A stretch of 64,000 nt of DNA, taken from contig CAZXWN010000001.1 of NCBI GenBank assembly GCA_964644695.1, positions 620,001 through 684,000 of the forward strand, in the 5' to 3' direction. Positions within the stretch are counted from its first letter, which is position 1, and the number at the start of each line of letters is the position of its first letter. The translations under genes were made by a program, and so were the position numbers. This DNA comes from CAZXWN01 sp964644695 [NCBI: uncultured bacterium] (GTDB lineage Bacteria; UBP4; UBA4092). This document shows positions 18,183 through 27,760 of the stretch, piece by piece. The notes under the pieces are model-generated. The model did not search any database. It saw only the letters and a program-made list of their open reading frames with translations, and was not told the origin of the DNA.

Positions 18183-18815
18183 TTATTCTTTCCAGAGTCC
18201 CCGATTGTTCTCCCGTGCTTCCTTCATCAGTTTTCTGAACAAGTCTTCATATTTAACATTGGGAGGGATTGTCATTATTTGGGCATATCCGTTTTGGATA
18301 ATCAGAGAATTCACCATTTCCCCATTCTCCAAATACAGGTACGCCAGAAGACGTCCATATCGATCACGCGGTTGAACGTCCGTTTCAACGGTTACTTTGG
18401 TTCCTTTAGGTAAAATTGATTTTGTATATTGAGCCGCTTCTTTCCCAAGCTTCACAATTTCTGAAACCGATTCTCCTGTTTTACTGGAATCGCGCCGGGC
18501 TTTTTCATTATTTTTTGATTCAGGAGTATCCACACCTATCAGGCGTACTTTTTCTTCCTGACCATTGAGTAAAATCACGACGGTATCCCCATCCACTACA
18601 CGTACAACATCAGCTTTTTCGTGTGATTGCGAATTGGTGTTTGAAGAGGAATCAACCTGCTTTTGAGAATGAGAAGTCTTATTTTTGGTTCGAGATGATT
18701 TCTGAGAGGGGAATAATATTTCCCTGCCTAATCCCCAAATTAAAATCAAAACGGCCACAACAAGAGTAACGAGGAAGTTTGTTGGTTTTCTGGAAGAAAA
18801 TCGTCGGGGTGACAT
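18183..18815 (-). CDS. Thermonuclease family protein (SNase-like), membrane-anchored or exported
   Basis: 210 residues. An N-terminal hydrophobic helix (about residues 13-31, VTLVVAVLILIWGLG region) is followed by a Ser/Lys/Asn-rich linker and an OB-fold staphylococcal-nuclease domain from ~70: VVRVVDGDTVVILL, VRLIGVDTPESKNN (Arg and Glu of the active site) and PRDRYGRLLAYLYLENGEMV (second catalytic Arg). It likely cuts DNA or RNA outside the cytoplasm with calcium, by analogy. It ends NRGLWKE as usual. Monocistronic, downstream of tRNA-Leu. Confidence 0.9.
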   Translation of the reverse strand: MSPRRFSSRKPTNFLVTLVVAVLILIWGLGREILFPSQKSSRTKNKTSHSQKQVDSSSNTNSQSHEKADVVRVVDGDTVVILLNGQEEKVRLIGVDTPESKNNEKARRDSSKTGESVSEIVKLGKEAAQYTKSILPKGTKVTVETDVQPRDRYGRLLAYLYLENGEMVNSLIIQNGYAQIMTIPPNVKYEDLFRKLMKEARENNRGLWKE

Positions 18816-18827
18816 AGATGATTAATT

Positions 18828-18916
18828 TGGTGCCGAAGGTGGGAGTCGAACCCACACGTGGGGTAACCCACGGCAGATTTTGAGTCTGCTACGTCTGCCA
18901 GTTCCGTCACTTCGGC
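18828..18916 (-). tRNA. tRNA-Leu, anticodon CAA
   Basis: 89 bases including an encoded CCA (18828-18830). Acceptor GCCGAAG pairs with CTTCGGC. The anticodon arm GCAGA-CTCAAAA-TCTGC gives CAA, reading UUG. The long variable arm (CGTGGGTTACCCCACG) is the class II form expected for leucine, and the T loop is TTCGACT. A promoter lies just upstream (18956-18983). Confidence 0.95.
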
Positions 18917-18955
18917 ACAATTCAACAAATTTGATAAATAGTTTGTATTAAAGAA

Positions 18956-18983
18956 ATTATCACTTTTTTGATACTGTCGTCAA
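18956..18983 (-). promoter_or_regulatory. Predicted promoter of tRNA-Leu
   Basis: Minus-strand TTGACG (18978-18983), a 16-base spacer and GATAAT (18956-18961), 40 bases upstream of the mature tRNA 5' end. It lies in the divergent gap with hisF. Motif-based. Confidence 0.6.
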
Positions 18984-19055
18984 GCATTCTCATGCTAGAA
19001 TTATTAGATTATCATGGAAACCTATATAGCTCTATAACTATACCCAAGGACTTAC

Positions 19056-19817
19056 ATGTTAGCGAAAAGAATTATTCCCTGCCTGGATGTCAAAAACGGG
19101 CGCGTTGTAAAAGGTGTCAACTTCGTCAATCTTCGCGATGCCGGAGACCCCGTAGAAATTGCTGCGGCTTACGACGAAGAGGGTGCAGACGAATTAGTAT
19201 TTTTAGATATTACCGCCAGCCACGAAAAAAGAGACATCATGATTGATGTGGTGGCCCGTACAGCTGAAAAAGCGTTTATGCCCCTAACTGTAGGGGGTGG
19301 GATCCGTACTGTCGATGACATTCGTAATCTCTTGAATGCAGGTGCAGACAAAGTTTCTATCAACACCGAGGCTGTCGTGAATCCTGACTTTGTTAAAGCC
19401 GCGGGTGATAAGTTTGGCGCTCAATGTATCGTAGTCGCAGTTGATGCCAAACAAGTATCCCCGGACCGTTGGGAGGTTTTCATTCATGGAGGCCGTACTC
19501 CGACAGGTCATGAAGCAATAAGCTGGGCAGTAAAAATGGCTGAGTTGGGCGCCGGTGAAATACTCTTAACCAGTATGGATCGAGATGGAACCAAAGATGG
19601 CTATGATATTCCCATCACCCGGGCTATTGCTGAAGCAGTACCCATTCCGGTAATTGCATCTGGGGGTGCAGGAACTCTCGAACATCTTTACAAAGCATTA
19701 ACAGACGGAAAAGCAGATGCTGCATTAGCGGCTTCAATTTTCCATTATCGAGAATTTACAATAAAAGAAACCAAGGAATATCTCGCGAGTCGGGGTGTTC
19801 CTATTCGCAGAACATAA
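19056..19817 (+). CDS. hisF: Imidazole glycerol phosphate synthase, cyclase subunit HisF
   Basis: TIM barrel that, with ammonia from HisH, turns PRFAR into imidazole glycerol phosphate and AICAR in histidine synthesis. The 253 residues are the standard length. Catalytic Asp residues are visible in [19 protein letters not shown] and [15 protein letters not shown]; phosphate-binding loops are [10 protein letters not shown] and [13 protein letters not shown]. It is the first gene of the hisF-hisI-trp-accD run. hisH and the other his genes are absent from the window. Confidence 0.97.
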   Translation: MLAKRIIPCLDVKNGRVVKGVNFVNLRDAGDPVEIAAAYDEEGADELVFLDITASHEKRDIMIDVVARTAEKAFMPLTVGGGIRTVDDIRNLLNAGADKVSINTEAVVNPDFVKAAGDKFGAQCIVVAVDAKQVSPDRWEVFIHGGRTPTGHEAISWAVKMAELGAGEILLTSMDRDGTKDGYDIPITRAIAEAVPIPVIASGGAGTLEHLYKALTDGKADAALAASIFHYREFTIKETKEYLASRGVPIRRT

Positions 19818-19841
19818 AACAAACCACCAAGGAGGCAAAAA

Positions 19842-20231
19842 ATGGACGAAATACTGAATAATTTAAAATATGACAGTAACGGCCTCCTGACGGCGGTCAT
19901 TCAAGACGATCAGACTAATGAAATTCTGATGGTCGCATTCATGAATCAGGACGCGGTCAAGGAGACCCTCGCCACTGGGAAGTGTTGTTATTGGTCACGT
20001 TCCCGACAGAAATTGTGGCGAAAGGGGGAATCCTCCGGGCACAGCCAGAAAGTGAAAGCCATCCGGCTGGACTGTGACGGAGATGCTCTCTTGATCCGGG
20101 TGGACCAAGTTGGCGGCGCCTGCCATGCCGGCTACCGGTCCTGTTTCTATCGACAAATTAAAGACAACCGGGAGCTGGAGATCGTGGGCGTCAAGGTATT
20201 TGACGAAGACGCGGTCTACAAGAAAACGTAG
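19842..20231 (+). CDS. hisI: Phosphoribosyl-AMP cyclohydrolase HisI (single domain)
   Basis: Opens the adenine ring of phosphoribosyl-AMP in histidine synthesis; zinc and magnesium dependent. The 129 residues are a HisI domain without the HisE part. Signatures are VAFMNQDAVKETLATGKCCY, WSRSRQKLWRKGESSGH, RLDCDGDALLIRVDQVGGAC and HAGYRSCFYR, including the Asp triplet and metal-binding Cys/His. The base composition is clearly richer in G+C than hisF and trpE on either side, especially from about 19900 to 20230. A perfect AAGGAGG precedes the ATG. This suggests replacement by a transferred copy inside the operon. Confidence 0.96.
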   Translation: MDEILNNLKYDSNGLLTAVIQDDQTNEILMVAFMNQDAVKETLATGKCCYWSRSRQKLWRKGESSGHSQKVKAIRLDCDGDALLIRVDQVGGACHAGYRSCFYRQIKDNRELEIVGVKVFDEDAVYKKT

Positions 20232-20246
20232 GCCTGAAAGGGCTTT

Positions 20247-21731
20247 ATGATTCTCCCCAATCATGAACAATTTAATGAACTTGCAAAAACATACAACTTA
20301 ATACCCGTACATAAAGATATTCTTGCAGATTTAGATACACCTGTATCTGCATTCCGTAAAATCAATCGTTCTCGTTATGGATTTCTTTTAGAATCCGTAG
20401 AAGGTGGAGAACGCATCGCCCGGTATTCATTCCTGGGTGATAATCCTTCTATTCTCTTTCAAAGCAAGGGTAATAACGTTTCCCTTCGTTATAATGGAAC
20501 GAATGTTCAGGAATCCACAGTAACTGACCCTATCGAGTCACTTAAAACGTTCATGTCCCAATTTCATGTTTACCGGGATCCAGACCTGCCCCGTTTTTTT
20601 GGCGGAGCGGTTGGTTATTTAAGTTATGACATGGTTCGTTTTATGGAGACTCTGCCTGATAAGAACCCCGATGACCTAAACCTCCCAGATATGTATTTTA
20701 TGTTGACAGATACTTTTCTGATTTTTGACCATGTACAACGAAAAATACAGATTGTTTCGAATGCACACATCGAGGCGGGTGTAAGCCCTGAAAAAGCATA
20801 TCAGGAAGCAGTAGATAAAATTGATAATTTGGTCAGGTTACTACGAGAACCTTCCCCTGCCCTTCCTACTCCCAGTACTGAATCAAAACCCTTGGAATTC
20901 AAATCTAATTTCAATAAAGATGATTTCGAAAAAGCGGTTGAAGCCTCTAAAGAATACATCAAAGCCGGAGACATTTTCCAGGTTGTACTATCACAACGGT
21001 TTGAGGCTGAGATTCATGTCCCTCCCTTTGATATATACCGTGCATTGCGCTCCATCAATCCTTCACCCTACATGTACTACCTGAAGTTTGATGACCTGAT
21101 TCTGGCTGGGTCCTCACCTGAAATTTTAGTTCGTGAGGAAGATGGTCTTTTACAATTACGGCCCATTGCCGGAACTCGACCTCGCGGAAAAACAGCAGAA
21201 GAAGATAATTTACTAATTGCTGATCTGCTGGCAGATCCCAAGGAATGTTCCGAACACATTATGCTGGTTGATTTAGGGAGAAATGACTTAGGCCGTGTCA
21301 GTGCATATGGTACGGTCAAAGTGACTGATTTAATGGTCATTGAAAAATACTCACATGTTCTTCATATTGTTTCCAATGTTGAGGGTCGGCTTCAAAAAGG
21401 ACTCGATGCTTTTGATGTTTTAAGAGCATCTTTCCCAGCCGGCACTGTAAGTGGTGCGCCTAAAATTCGTGCCATGGAAATCATTGATGAACTGGAGCCC
21501 ACTCGCCGAGGACCGTATGCCGGGACAGTTGGATACTTTAGTTTTTCCGGCAACCTTGATGCCTGTATTACGCTCAGAACTTTGGTAATAAAAGGCAACA
21601 CGGCCTATTTCCAGGCAGGTGCTGGTATTGTTGCGGACTCTGTTCCAGCCAATGAGTATCAGGAAACCATTAACAAATCACGGGCCATGCGGCGAGCTAT
21701 TGAAATTGCTCATGCCGGCTTGGATAATTAA
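20247..21731 (+). CDS. trpE: Anthranilate synthase component I
   Basis: Makes anthranilate from chorismate, the first committed step to tryptophan. 494 residues. The N-terminal LLESVEGGERIARYSFLGD holds the LLES tryptophan feedback site, so the enzyme is probably end-product inhibited. The chorismate-binding core shows YIKAGDIFQVVLSQRFEAEI, PIAGTRPRGKTAEED, LVDLGRNDLGRVS, SFPAGTVSGAPKIRAMEIID and YAGTVGYFSFSGNLDACITL. It is followed 39 bases later by trpG, its glutaminase partner. Confidence 0.97.
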   Translation: MILPNHEQFNELAKTYNLIPVHKDILADLDTPVSAFRKINRSRYGFLLESVEGGERIARYSFLGDNPSILFQSKGNNVSLRYNGTNVQESTVTDPIESLKTFMSQFHVYRDPDLPRFFGGAVGYLSYDMVRFMETLPDKNPDDLNLPDMYFMLTDTFLIFDHVQRKIQIVSNAHIEAGVSPEKAYQEAVDKIDNLVRLLREPSPALPTPSTESKPLEFKSNFNKDDFEKAVEASKEYIKAGDIFQVVLSQRFEAEIHVPPFDIYRALRSINPSPYMYYLKFDDLILAGSSPEILVREEDGLLQLRPIAGTRPRGKTAEEDNLLIADLLADPKECSEHIMLVDLGRNDLGRVSAYGTVKVTDLMVIEKYSHVLHIVSNVEGRLQKGLDAFDVLRASFPAGTVSGAPKIRAMEIIDELEPTRRGPYAGTVGYFSFSGNLDACITLRTLVIKGNTAYFQAGAGIVADSVPANEYQETINKSRAMRRAIEIAHAGLDN

Positions 21732-21770
21732 CTCACTTTATCCCGTACAATCCTTAAAGAGGGCTTTAAA

Positions 21771-22355
21771 ATGATTCTCGTTATCGATAACTATGATTCC
21801 TTTACATATAACTTAGTACAATTTTTAGGTTCTTTTGGTGAAGAACTCCAAATTAAACGTAACAACCAGATCACTCTGGGTGAAATCGAATCAATGAAAC
21901 CGGATAAACTCGTTATTTCGCCCGGTCCATGTACACCACGTGAAGCAGGTATTTCCTGTAATATTTTGGAAACCCTCAGTAAAAAAATACCGACTTTTGG
22001 TGTATGTCTTGGGCATCAATGTATAGGGGCTGTTTATGGTGGTGTTGTAAAACGTAATTACCGACTCATGCATGGAAAAACAAGCATGATTCATCACACA
22101 GGAAAAGGTATCCTGCATGGGGTAACGGATCCTTTTGAAGCCGGTCGGTACCATTCATTAGTAATTGAAAAAGAAACGTTCCCTTCCAATGAATTAGAAA
22201 TTACCGCTTGGACTCCGGAAGAAGAAATTATGGGTGTTCAACATATTAAATATCCAATATTCGGCGTCCAATTTCATCCAGAATCCATTCTCACTCCAGA
22301 AGGAATCAAGATACTCAAGAACTTTGTTGAGTACCAACCTGGAGGAAATATATGA
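21771..22355 (+). CDS. trpG: Anthranilate synthase component II (glutamine amidotransferase)
   Basis: Supplies ammonia from glutamine to TrpE. 194 residues; class I amidotransferase with the nucleophile Cys in PTFGVCLGHQCIGAVYGG and the His-Glu pair in GVQFHPESILTPEG. The start MILVIDNYDSFTYNLVQFLG is typical of TrpG/PabA, so it may also serve 4-aminobenzoate synthesis for folate (inference). Its end overlaps the trpD start by 4 bases. Confidence 0.96.
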   Translation: MILVIDNYDSFTYNLVQFLGSFGEELQIKRNNQITLGEIESMKPDKLVISPGPCTPREAGISCNILETLSKKIPTFGVCLGHQCIGAVYGGVVKRNYRLMHGKTSMIHHTGKGILHGVTDPFEAGRYHSLVIEKETFPSNELEITAWTPEEEIMGVQHIKYPIFGVQFHPESILTPEGIKILKNFVEYQPGGNI

Positions 22356-23377
22356 TCAAAGAATCATTACAGAAACTTGCTGAAAGAATAGATTTATCTC
22401 GCGATGAATCCCGGCATGCAATGATGGAGATTATGTCTGGAGAAGCTACGGATGCTCAAATTGCAGCATTTCTAATGGGCTTACGGCAAAAAGGTGAAAC
22501 CATTGAAGAAATCACCGGTTGCGCTCAAATCATGCGAGATATGGTAACACCCGTTCATACACAGCATAAGATTTATGTCGACAACTGTGGTACAGGCGGT
22601 GATCATAAGGGAACTTTTAATATATCAACTTGTGCTGCTTTTATTGTTGCAGCTGCCGGAGTTCCCGTAGCAAAACATGGAAACAGATCTGTGTCCAGCT
22701 TGTGTGGAAGTGCCGATGTATTAAGTGCTCTTGGAGCAAAAATTGATTGCCCAGTAGCTATTTCTGAGCGATGTCTAAATGAGTTAAATTTCTGTTTTCT
22801 GTTTGCTCCTTTGTATCATCGTTCCACACGCTATGCAGCTCCTGCGCGACAACAAATGGGCATCAGAACTGTATTCAATATCATTGGCCCAATGACAAAC
22901 CCGGCATTAGCACCTTGTTACATGATGGGTGTTTTTAATCCAGAAATGCCACCAATGATCGCCCAAGTGTTACTAAATCTTGGTGTATATAGGGCACTGG
23001 TTGTCCATGGTGTCGATGGTTTAGATGAGATAACCCTTGCAGGCGACACTAAAGTAGCTGAACTATGTAATGGCAAAATAAAAGAATATTACATTGAACC
23101 CAGAGACTTTGGATTAACGACTCAATCACTGAACACTATTGTGGGTGGAGATGCACTTCGGAATGCAGAACTTTTTAGAGAAGTGTTAAATGGCAAGTCA
23201 GGACCTCATAGGGATATTGTTTTGATGAATGCTGCTGCGGCAATTCTTGCAGGTGATGGTGCAATAAACCTTCAAGAAGCTTTTAATAAGGCAGCTCAGG
23301 CCGTAGATTCTGGTTCCGCTATCAGGTTATTGAATGAATTTATTACCCTTTCTAATAGTACAGGGGACCTTCAATGA
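22352..23377 (+). CDS. trpD: Anthranilate phosphoribosyltransferase
   Basis: Joins anthranilate with PRPP. 341 residues, the normal length for a stand-alone TrpD. PRPP-binding DNCGTGGDHKGTFNISTCAA and VAKHGNRSVSSLCGSADVL are clear, as are the anthranilate-site segment FAPLYHRSTRYAAPARQQMG and the metal-binding HGVDGLDEITLAG. GGAGG stands before its ATG inside the trpG end. It overlaps both neighbours by 4 bases, indicating translational coupling. Confidence 0.97.
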   Translation: MIKESLQKLAERIDLSRDESRHAMMEIMSGEATDAQIAAFLMGLRQKGETIEEITGCAQIMRDMVTPVHTQHKIYVDNCGTGGDHKGTFNISTCAAFIVAAAGVPVAKHGNRSVSSLCGSADVLSALGAKIDCPVAISERCLNELNFCFLFAPLYHRSTRYAAPARQQMGIRTVFNIIGPMTNPALAPCYMMGVFNPEMPPMIAQVLLNLGVYRALVVHGVDGLDEITLAGDTKVAELCNGKIKEYYIEPRDFGLTTQSLNTIVGGDALRNAELFREVLNGKSGPHRDIVLMNAAAAILAGDGAINLQEAFNKAAQAVDSGSAIRLLNEFITLSNSTGDLQ

Positions 23378-24165
23378 CTTATCTGGATGAAATAATTGCT
23401 TATAAGAAAAAAGAAGTTGAAGCCTCCAAAATAAAGATGCCTTTGTCATTTATTCGCGACAAAGTCGAAACAAATAAACCTGTTTTACGGGATTTCAAAA
23501 AATCCTTATCACGCCAACAGGGTGAAAAAATCAAACTTATCGCGGAGTTAAAAAAAGCTTCGCCCAGTAAAGGTTTAATTCGGCCGGATTTTGATCCAGT
23601 TTCACTTTCAATGGAGTATTATGAACATGGCGCCAATGCCGTGTCTATATTAACGGATTCTCATTTTTTCCAGGGAAACCTTGGTTATCTGGATGATGTC
23701 AGGCAAATAGTTCCTCTACCTTTACTGAGAAAAGACTTCATTGTTGATGAATATCAAGTATGGGAAGCTCTTTACGCTGGTGCAGATGCAATTCTGCTAA
23801 TAGTTGCTGCTTTATCTGCTAATAATTTTCAGAAACTTTATAAATTGGCCACGCAGCTTGGATTAAATGTACTAGTTGAAGTTCATACTCCAGAAGAAGC
23901 AACCTTTGCTGAACAGTCAGAGATTGCTATTATGGGTATAAATAACCGCGATTTAAGAACATTTCAGATATCTTTGAATACAACATTTAAAGTTCTGGAT
24001 ATTCTTAACCGTAAACCAATATTGGTTAGTGAAAGTGGTATCAAAACAGCAAATGACGTCAAAAGAATGTCTGATGCCGGGATTGATGCTCTTTTGATTG
24101 GTGAAACACTAATGCGCTCTGAGCATATTGGATCAACAATTAAGGAATTATGGAGTCTGGTATAA
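23374..24165 (+). CDS. trpC: Indole-3-glycerol phosphate synthase
   Basis: TIM-barrel enzyme that closes the indole ring. 263 residues, standard length. Active-site Lys and phosphate-site residues are in IAELKKASPSKGLIRPDFDP, LTDSHFFQGNLGYLDDV, LLRKDFIVDEYQVWEALYAG, IMGINNRDLRTFQ and LVSESGIKTANDV. It is not fused to TrpF, unlike in E. coli. It overlaps trpD by 4 bases. Confidence 0.97.
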   Translation: MTYLDEIIAYKKKEVEASKIKMPLSFIRDKVETNKPVLRDFKKSLSRQQGEKIKLIAELKKASPSKGLIRPDFDPVSLSMEYYEHGANAVSILTDSHFFQGNLGYLDDVRQIVPLPLLRKDFIVDEYQVWEALYAGADAILLIVAALSANNFQKLYKLATQLGLNVLVEVHTPEEATFAEQSEIAIMGINNRDLRTFQISLNTTFKVLDILNRKPILVSESGIKTANDVKRMSDAGIDALLIGETLMRSEHIGSTIKELWSLV

Positions 24166-24188
24166 CTCTTTTGGAGGATAAGAACGAT

Positions 24189-24803
24189 ATGAGAACACGA
24201 ATTAAAATATGTGGCATTACCCGGTCAGAAGATGCTTTATATGCTGCTGAACAGGGGGTGGATGCATTAGGATTCGTATTTTCCAAAAGCCCTAGACGAA
24301 TTGATGCCGACACAGCTAGAGACCTTATTTGGGAGATACCTCCTTTAGTATCTGTTGTGGGTGTTTTCGTTGATGAAACAGATGAAATTGTAAAACATAT
24401 AGCCAGACGTTGTCGCTTAAATATGTTGCAATTCCATGGTTCTGAAAAACCCGAATATATCAGCACATTTAATAGAAAAATTATCAAAGCAATTCGTGTA
24501 CAATCAGAAAAGGATTTAGAACAAATCAGTCACTATCATGTTCATGCAATTCTTTTGGATACCTATGTTGATGGTATAAATGGTGGCACAGGAAAGACCT
24601 TTGATTGGAACCTGGCCATAAAAGCAAAACAATATGGTCGAGTGATATTATCCGGAGGACTAAATCCAGACAATGTTGCAGAAGCCATCCAGAAAGTCAA
24701 ACCTTTTGCAGTTGATGTAAGTTCTGGTGTCGAATCTGAGCCAGGAATAAAAGACCATAACAAAATCAAATCATTCATTGAAGCAGTAAACAAAGCAGGT
24801 TAA
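24189..24803 (+). CDS. trpF: Phosphoribosylanthranilate isomerase
   Basis: Amadori rearrangement step before TrpC. Started at the ATG at 24189 (MRTRIKICGITRSEDALYAA), because TTGGAGGA sits 9 bases upstream; an in-frame ATG at 24150 inside trpC is less likely. 204 residues. The catalytic Cys is in KICGITR and the catalytic Asp in HAILLDTYVDGINGGTGKTF. The phosphate site is ILSGGLNPDNVAEAI and the end is VDVSSGVESEPGIKDHNKI. Confidence 0.96.
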   Translation: MRTRIKICGITRSEDALYAAEQGVDALGFVFSKSPRRIDADTARDLIWEIPPLVSVVGVFVDETDEIVKHIARRCRLNMLQFHGSEKPEYISTFNRKIIKAIRVQSEKDLEQISHYHVHAILLDTYVDGINGGTGKTFDWNLAIKAKQYGRVILSGGLNPDNVAEAIQKVKPFAVDVSSGVESEPGIKDHNKIKSFIEAVNKAG

Positions 24804-24807
24804 TTAA

Positions 24808-26022
24808 ATGGAAAACTATACAACACCTTTATCATCCCATGAATTACCAGACCATAAGGGACATTTTGGCCCTTATGGCGGAAAATTTGCACCAGAAACA
24901 CTTATGCCAGCATTGGAAGAATTGGAGAGAGAATATCGAAAAGCTGCAGCAGATCCAACTTTTCACCAGGAACTCCAGTATCTTTTAAAGGAATATGTTG
25001 GTCGTCCGACCCCTTTATACTATGCTGAACAACTCAGTCGTAAATTAGGTGGCGCCAGAATTTACCTTAAAAGAGAAGACCTTGCCCATACCGGTTCTCA
25101 CAAAATCAACAATACAATTGGACAAGCTTTATTAAGTAAACGAATGGGTAAACCACGTGTAATCGCTGAAACAGGTGCAGGTCAGCATGGAGTAGCAACA
25201 GCAACCGCCGGTGCTCTTATGAATTTGGAATGTGAAGTTTTCATGGGAGAAGAAGATACTATTCGACAAGCTCTCAATGTTTTTCGCATGAAACTATTGG
25301 GAACAAAAGTAACTCCAGTCACCTCAGGTTCAAAAACATTGAAGGACGCTATTAACGAAGCTATGCGCGACTGGATTACTAATGTTCACAATACAAACTA
25401 CATCTTCGGAACCGTTGCAGGACCTCATCCATTTCCGATGATGGTCCGAGATTTTCAGTCTGTTATCGGATGGGAAACAAAAAATCAAATAATAAAAAAG
25501 GAAGGTCAGTTCCCTGATTTTCTTGTCGCATGTGTTGGTGGTGGTAGTAATTCGATGGGACTGTTCTATCCTTTTTATGATGAGAAAGATGTCGCTTTCA
25601 TTGGAGTAGAAGCAGGAGGATTAGGGATAAATACTGTTAAGCATGCAGCGACACTCTGTGCAGGAAAACCAGGTGTTTTACATGGAGCTTACTCTTACCT
25701 GCTCCAAGACAATGATGGCCAAATCCGAGAAACACATTCAATCTCCGCGGGATTAGACTATCCAGGAGTTGGCCCTGAACACTCATATTATAAGGATTCT
25801 GAAAGAGCACAATATGTTTCAGTTACAGATGATGAATGTTTAGAAGCTTTTCAGATGTTGGCTCAAACAGAGGGAATCATTCCAGCATTGGAAAGCTCTC
25901 ATGCTTTAGCATATACCATGAAATTAGCCCCAACACTCACCCCAGAACAAATTGTCGTCGTTAATTTGTCAGGGCGCGGAGATAAAGATGTTCAACAAAT
26001 TGCAACTCACTTTAACTTTTGA
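24808..26022 (+). CDS. trpB: Tryptophan synthase beta chain
   Basis: PLP enzyme joining indole with serine. 404 residues. The PLP lysine lies in [26 protein letters not shown]-type [20 protein letters not shown] and the phosphate-binding [19 protein letters not shown] are intact. The opening [20 protein letters not shown] is that of the TrpB1 type that pairs with TrpA. It lies 4 bases after trpF. Confidence 0.98.
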   Translation: MENYTTPLSSHELPDHKGHFGPYGGKFAPETLMPALEELEREYRKAAADPTFHQELQYLLKEYVGRPTPLYYAEQLSRKLGGARIYLKREDLAHTGSHKINNTIGQALLSKRMGKPRVIAETGAGQHGVATATAGALMNLECEVFMGEEDTIRQALNVFRMKLLGTKVTPVTSGSKTLKDAINEAMRDWITNVHNTNYIFGTVAGPHPFPMMVRDFQSVIGWETKNQIIKKEGQFPDFLVACVGGGSNSMGLFYPFYDEKDVAFIGVEAGGLGINTVKHAATLCAGKPGVLHGAYSYLLQDNDGQIRETHSISAGLDYPGVGPEHSYYKDSERAQYVSVTDDECLEAFQMLAQTEGIIPALESSHALAYTMKLAPTLTPEQIVVVNLSGRGDKDVQQIATHFNF

Positions 26023-26030
26023 GAATAATC

Positions 26031-26834
26031 ATGAATAGAATAAATAAAGTATTTAACAAATTAAAAGAACTAAACAGACCAGCACTAATAACTTATGTAT
26101 GCGCAGGAGATCCAGATTTGGATATAACTTACAGTCTGGTAATGGAGTTAGAAAAAGCTGGAGCAGACATTATTGAATTAGGCATCCCATTCTCTGATCC
26201 AATCGCAGATGGTCCCACAATTCAACGTGCTGCACAAAGAGCTCTATCTTGTGGAACAAATCTTAGCAACATATTAGATATGGTTACTAAATTAAGGGAT
26301 GTCACTCAAATTCCCATAGTATTAATGGGTTATTACAATCCCTTTTTAGCTATGGGCTTAAATGAATTTATTGAGCGGGCTTCCATATCAGGAGTGGATG
26401 GATTAATTGTTCCTGACATACCCCCTGACGAAGCTGATGAAATAATCAAGAAAGCTAAAGAAAAAGAACTATCAACCATTTTCTTATTAGCTCCCACTTC
26501 AACAGAGAGCCGCATAAATCTAGTATCTAGTATAAGTACCGGTTTTATCTATTTTGTTTCAGTTACTGGAGTTACTGGCGCCAGAAATAGCCAAAGCTTT
26601 AATATTGAAAGATATATTAAAAACATCAAAAGTAAAACGGATAAACCTGTGTGTGTTGGTTTTGGAATTTCAAACGCCACACAGATCCATCAAATTACCC
26701 AATATGGAGCAGATGGTATTATAGTAGGTAGCGCTTTTGTGAATATAATTGAAGAAAATTTATCCAATCGTGACAAAATTCCACTTTTAATAGGCGGTTT
26801 TTGCCGCTCATTGGTTGATGGACTAAAAAGATAA
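26031..26834 (+). CDS. trpA: Tryptophan synthase alpha chain
   Basis: Splits indole glycerol phosphate and channels indole to TrpB. Started at the ATG at 26031 (MNRINKVFNKLKEL); a TTG at 26019 overlapping the trpB stop is possible. 267 residues. Catalytic Glu is in ADIIELGIPFSDPIADGPTI and catalytic Asp in GVDGLIVPDIPPDEADEI. The phosphate site is FVSVTGVTGARN, then PVCVGFGISNATQI and GIIVGSAFVNII. It is the last trp gene, 15 bases ahead of accD. Confidence 0.96.
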   Translation: MNRINKVFNKLKELNRPALITYVCAGDPDLDITYSLVMELEKAGADIIELGIPFSDPIADGPTIQRAAQRALSCGTNLSNILDMVTKLRDVTQIPIVLMGYYNPFLAMGLNEFIERASISGVDGLIVPDIPPDEADEIIKKAKEKELSTIFLLAPTSTESRINLVSSISTGFIYFVSVTGVTGARNSQSFNIERYIKNIKSKTDKPVCVGFGISNATQIHQITQYGADGIIVGSAFVNIIEENLSNRDKIPLLIGGFCRSLVDGLKR

Positions 26835-26849
26835 GGTAAAATAGCATAT

Positions 26850-27707
26850 ATGTCTTGGTTTAGAAAAAAAGAAGAGTACACAGTCCTCCGCTCTAAAACG
26901 ATGAGCAAAAAAGTAGAGATCCCTGAAGGGATGTGGACTCGCTGTGAAAAATGCCAAACAATTCTCTATAACAAGGACCTTGATAATAATTTTCGTGTAT
27001 GCCCAAAATGTAGCTTTCACTTTAAATTGTCTCCAGAAGATCGGGTCAGAATCACTGTTGATGAAGGTTCATTCAAACCACTTGATACTGGATTAATATC
27101 TACGGATCCATTGAAATTTCCTGGGTACAAAAGGAAACTCGAAGCCCTTAAAGAAAATAATAATACCCAAGAAGTAATATCAGGCTTAGCAAAAATCGAT
27201 GGTATTCCTGTATCCTTAGCTATAATGGACTTTCGTTTTATTGGTGGATCAATGGGTTCCGTTGTTGGAGAAAAGATAACAAGAACCATTGAACGAGGTG
27301 TCGAAGGGCGAAACCCAGTTATCATTTTTTCGCAGACAGGTGGAGCTCGAATGCATGAAGGTATTCTCTCTTTAATGCAAATGGCAAAAACAAGCTGTGC
27401 TGTCAAAGAATTAAATAAAGCACGAATACCTTATGTTTCTGTTTTAACAGATCCTTCTACTGCAGGCGTAATGGCAAGTTATGCGTCATTGGGTGATGTT
27501 ATCATAGCTGAACCCAATGCATATATTGGATTTGCTGGAGCCAGAGTAATAGAACAAACAATTCGGCAACCATTGCCACCAGGCTTTCAAAAATCAGAGT
27601 TTCTTATAAAGCATGGGATGTTAGATATGGTGGTAGATCGTCGTGATATGAAAAACACCCTATCAAAGTTATTAAGCATGTTTTCTTATAACACATGTGA
27701 AACATAA
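26850..27707 (+). CDS. accD: Acetyl-CoA carboxylase carboxyltransferase subunit beta
   Basis: Zinc-ribbon subunit of acetyl-CoA carboxylase, first step of fatty-acid synthesis. 285 residues. The N-terminal zinc ribbon has MWTRCEKCQTILYNKDLDNN and VCPKCSFHFKLS, giving CxxC...CxxC. The crotonase-fold core shows SMGSVVGEKITRTIERGVE, ARMHEGILSLMQMAKT, VLTDPSTAGVMASYASLGDV and FAGARVIEQTIRQPLPPGFQ. It ends the operon, just before a strong terminator. accA is not in the window. Confidence 0.97.
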   Translation: MSWFRKKEEYTVLRSKTMSKKVEIPEGMWTRCEKCQTILYNKDLDNNFRVCPKCSFHFKLSPEDRVRITVDEGSFKPLDTGLISTDPLKFPGYKRKLEALKENNNTQEVISGLAKIDGIPVSLAIMDFRFIGGSMGSVVGEKITRTIERGVEGRNPVIIFSQTGGARMHEGILSLMQMAKTSCAVKELNKARIPYVSVLTDPSTAGVMASYASLGDVIIAEPNAYIGFAGARVIEQTIRQPLPPGFQKSEFLIKHGMLDMVVDRRDMKNTLSKLLSMFSYNTCET

Positions 27708-27760
27708 CAATTACCCACAATTCATCTAATACCACTAATCAATAAAATCTTTAGTTAAAA

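Noticed and set aside
18968-19001. TTGATA and TAGAAT as a hisF promoter
   Set aside because: The spacing is 22 bases, too long for a sigma-70 promoter. An extended -10 reading (TGCTAGAAT) is possible but has no fitting -35, so I did not list it.
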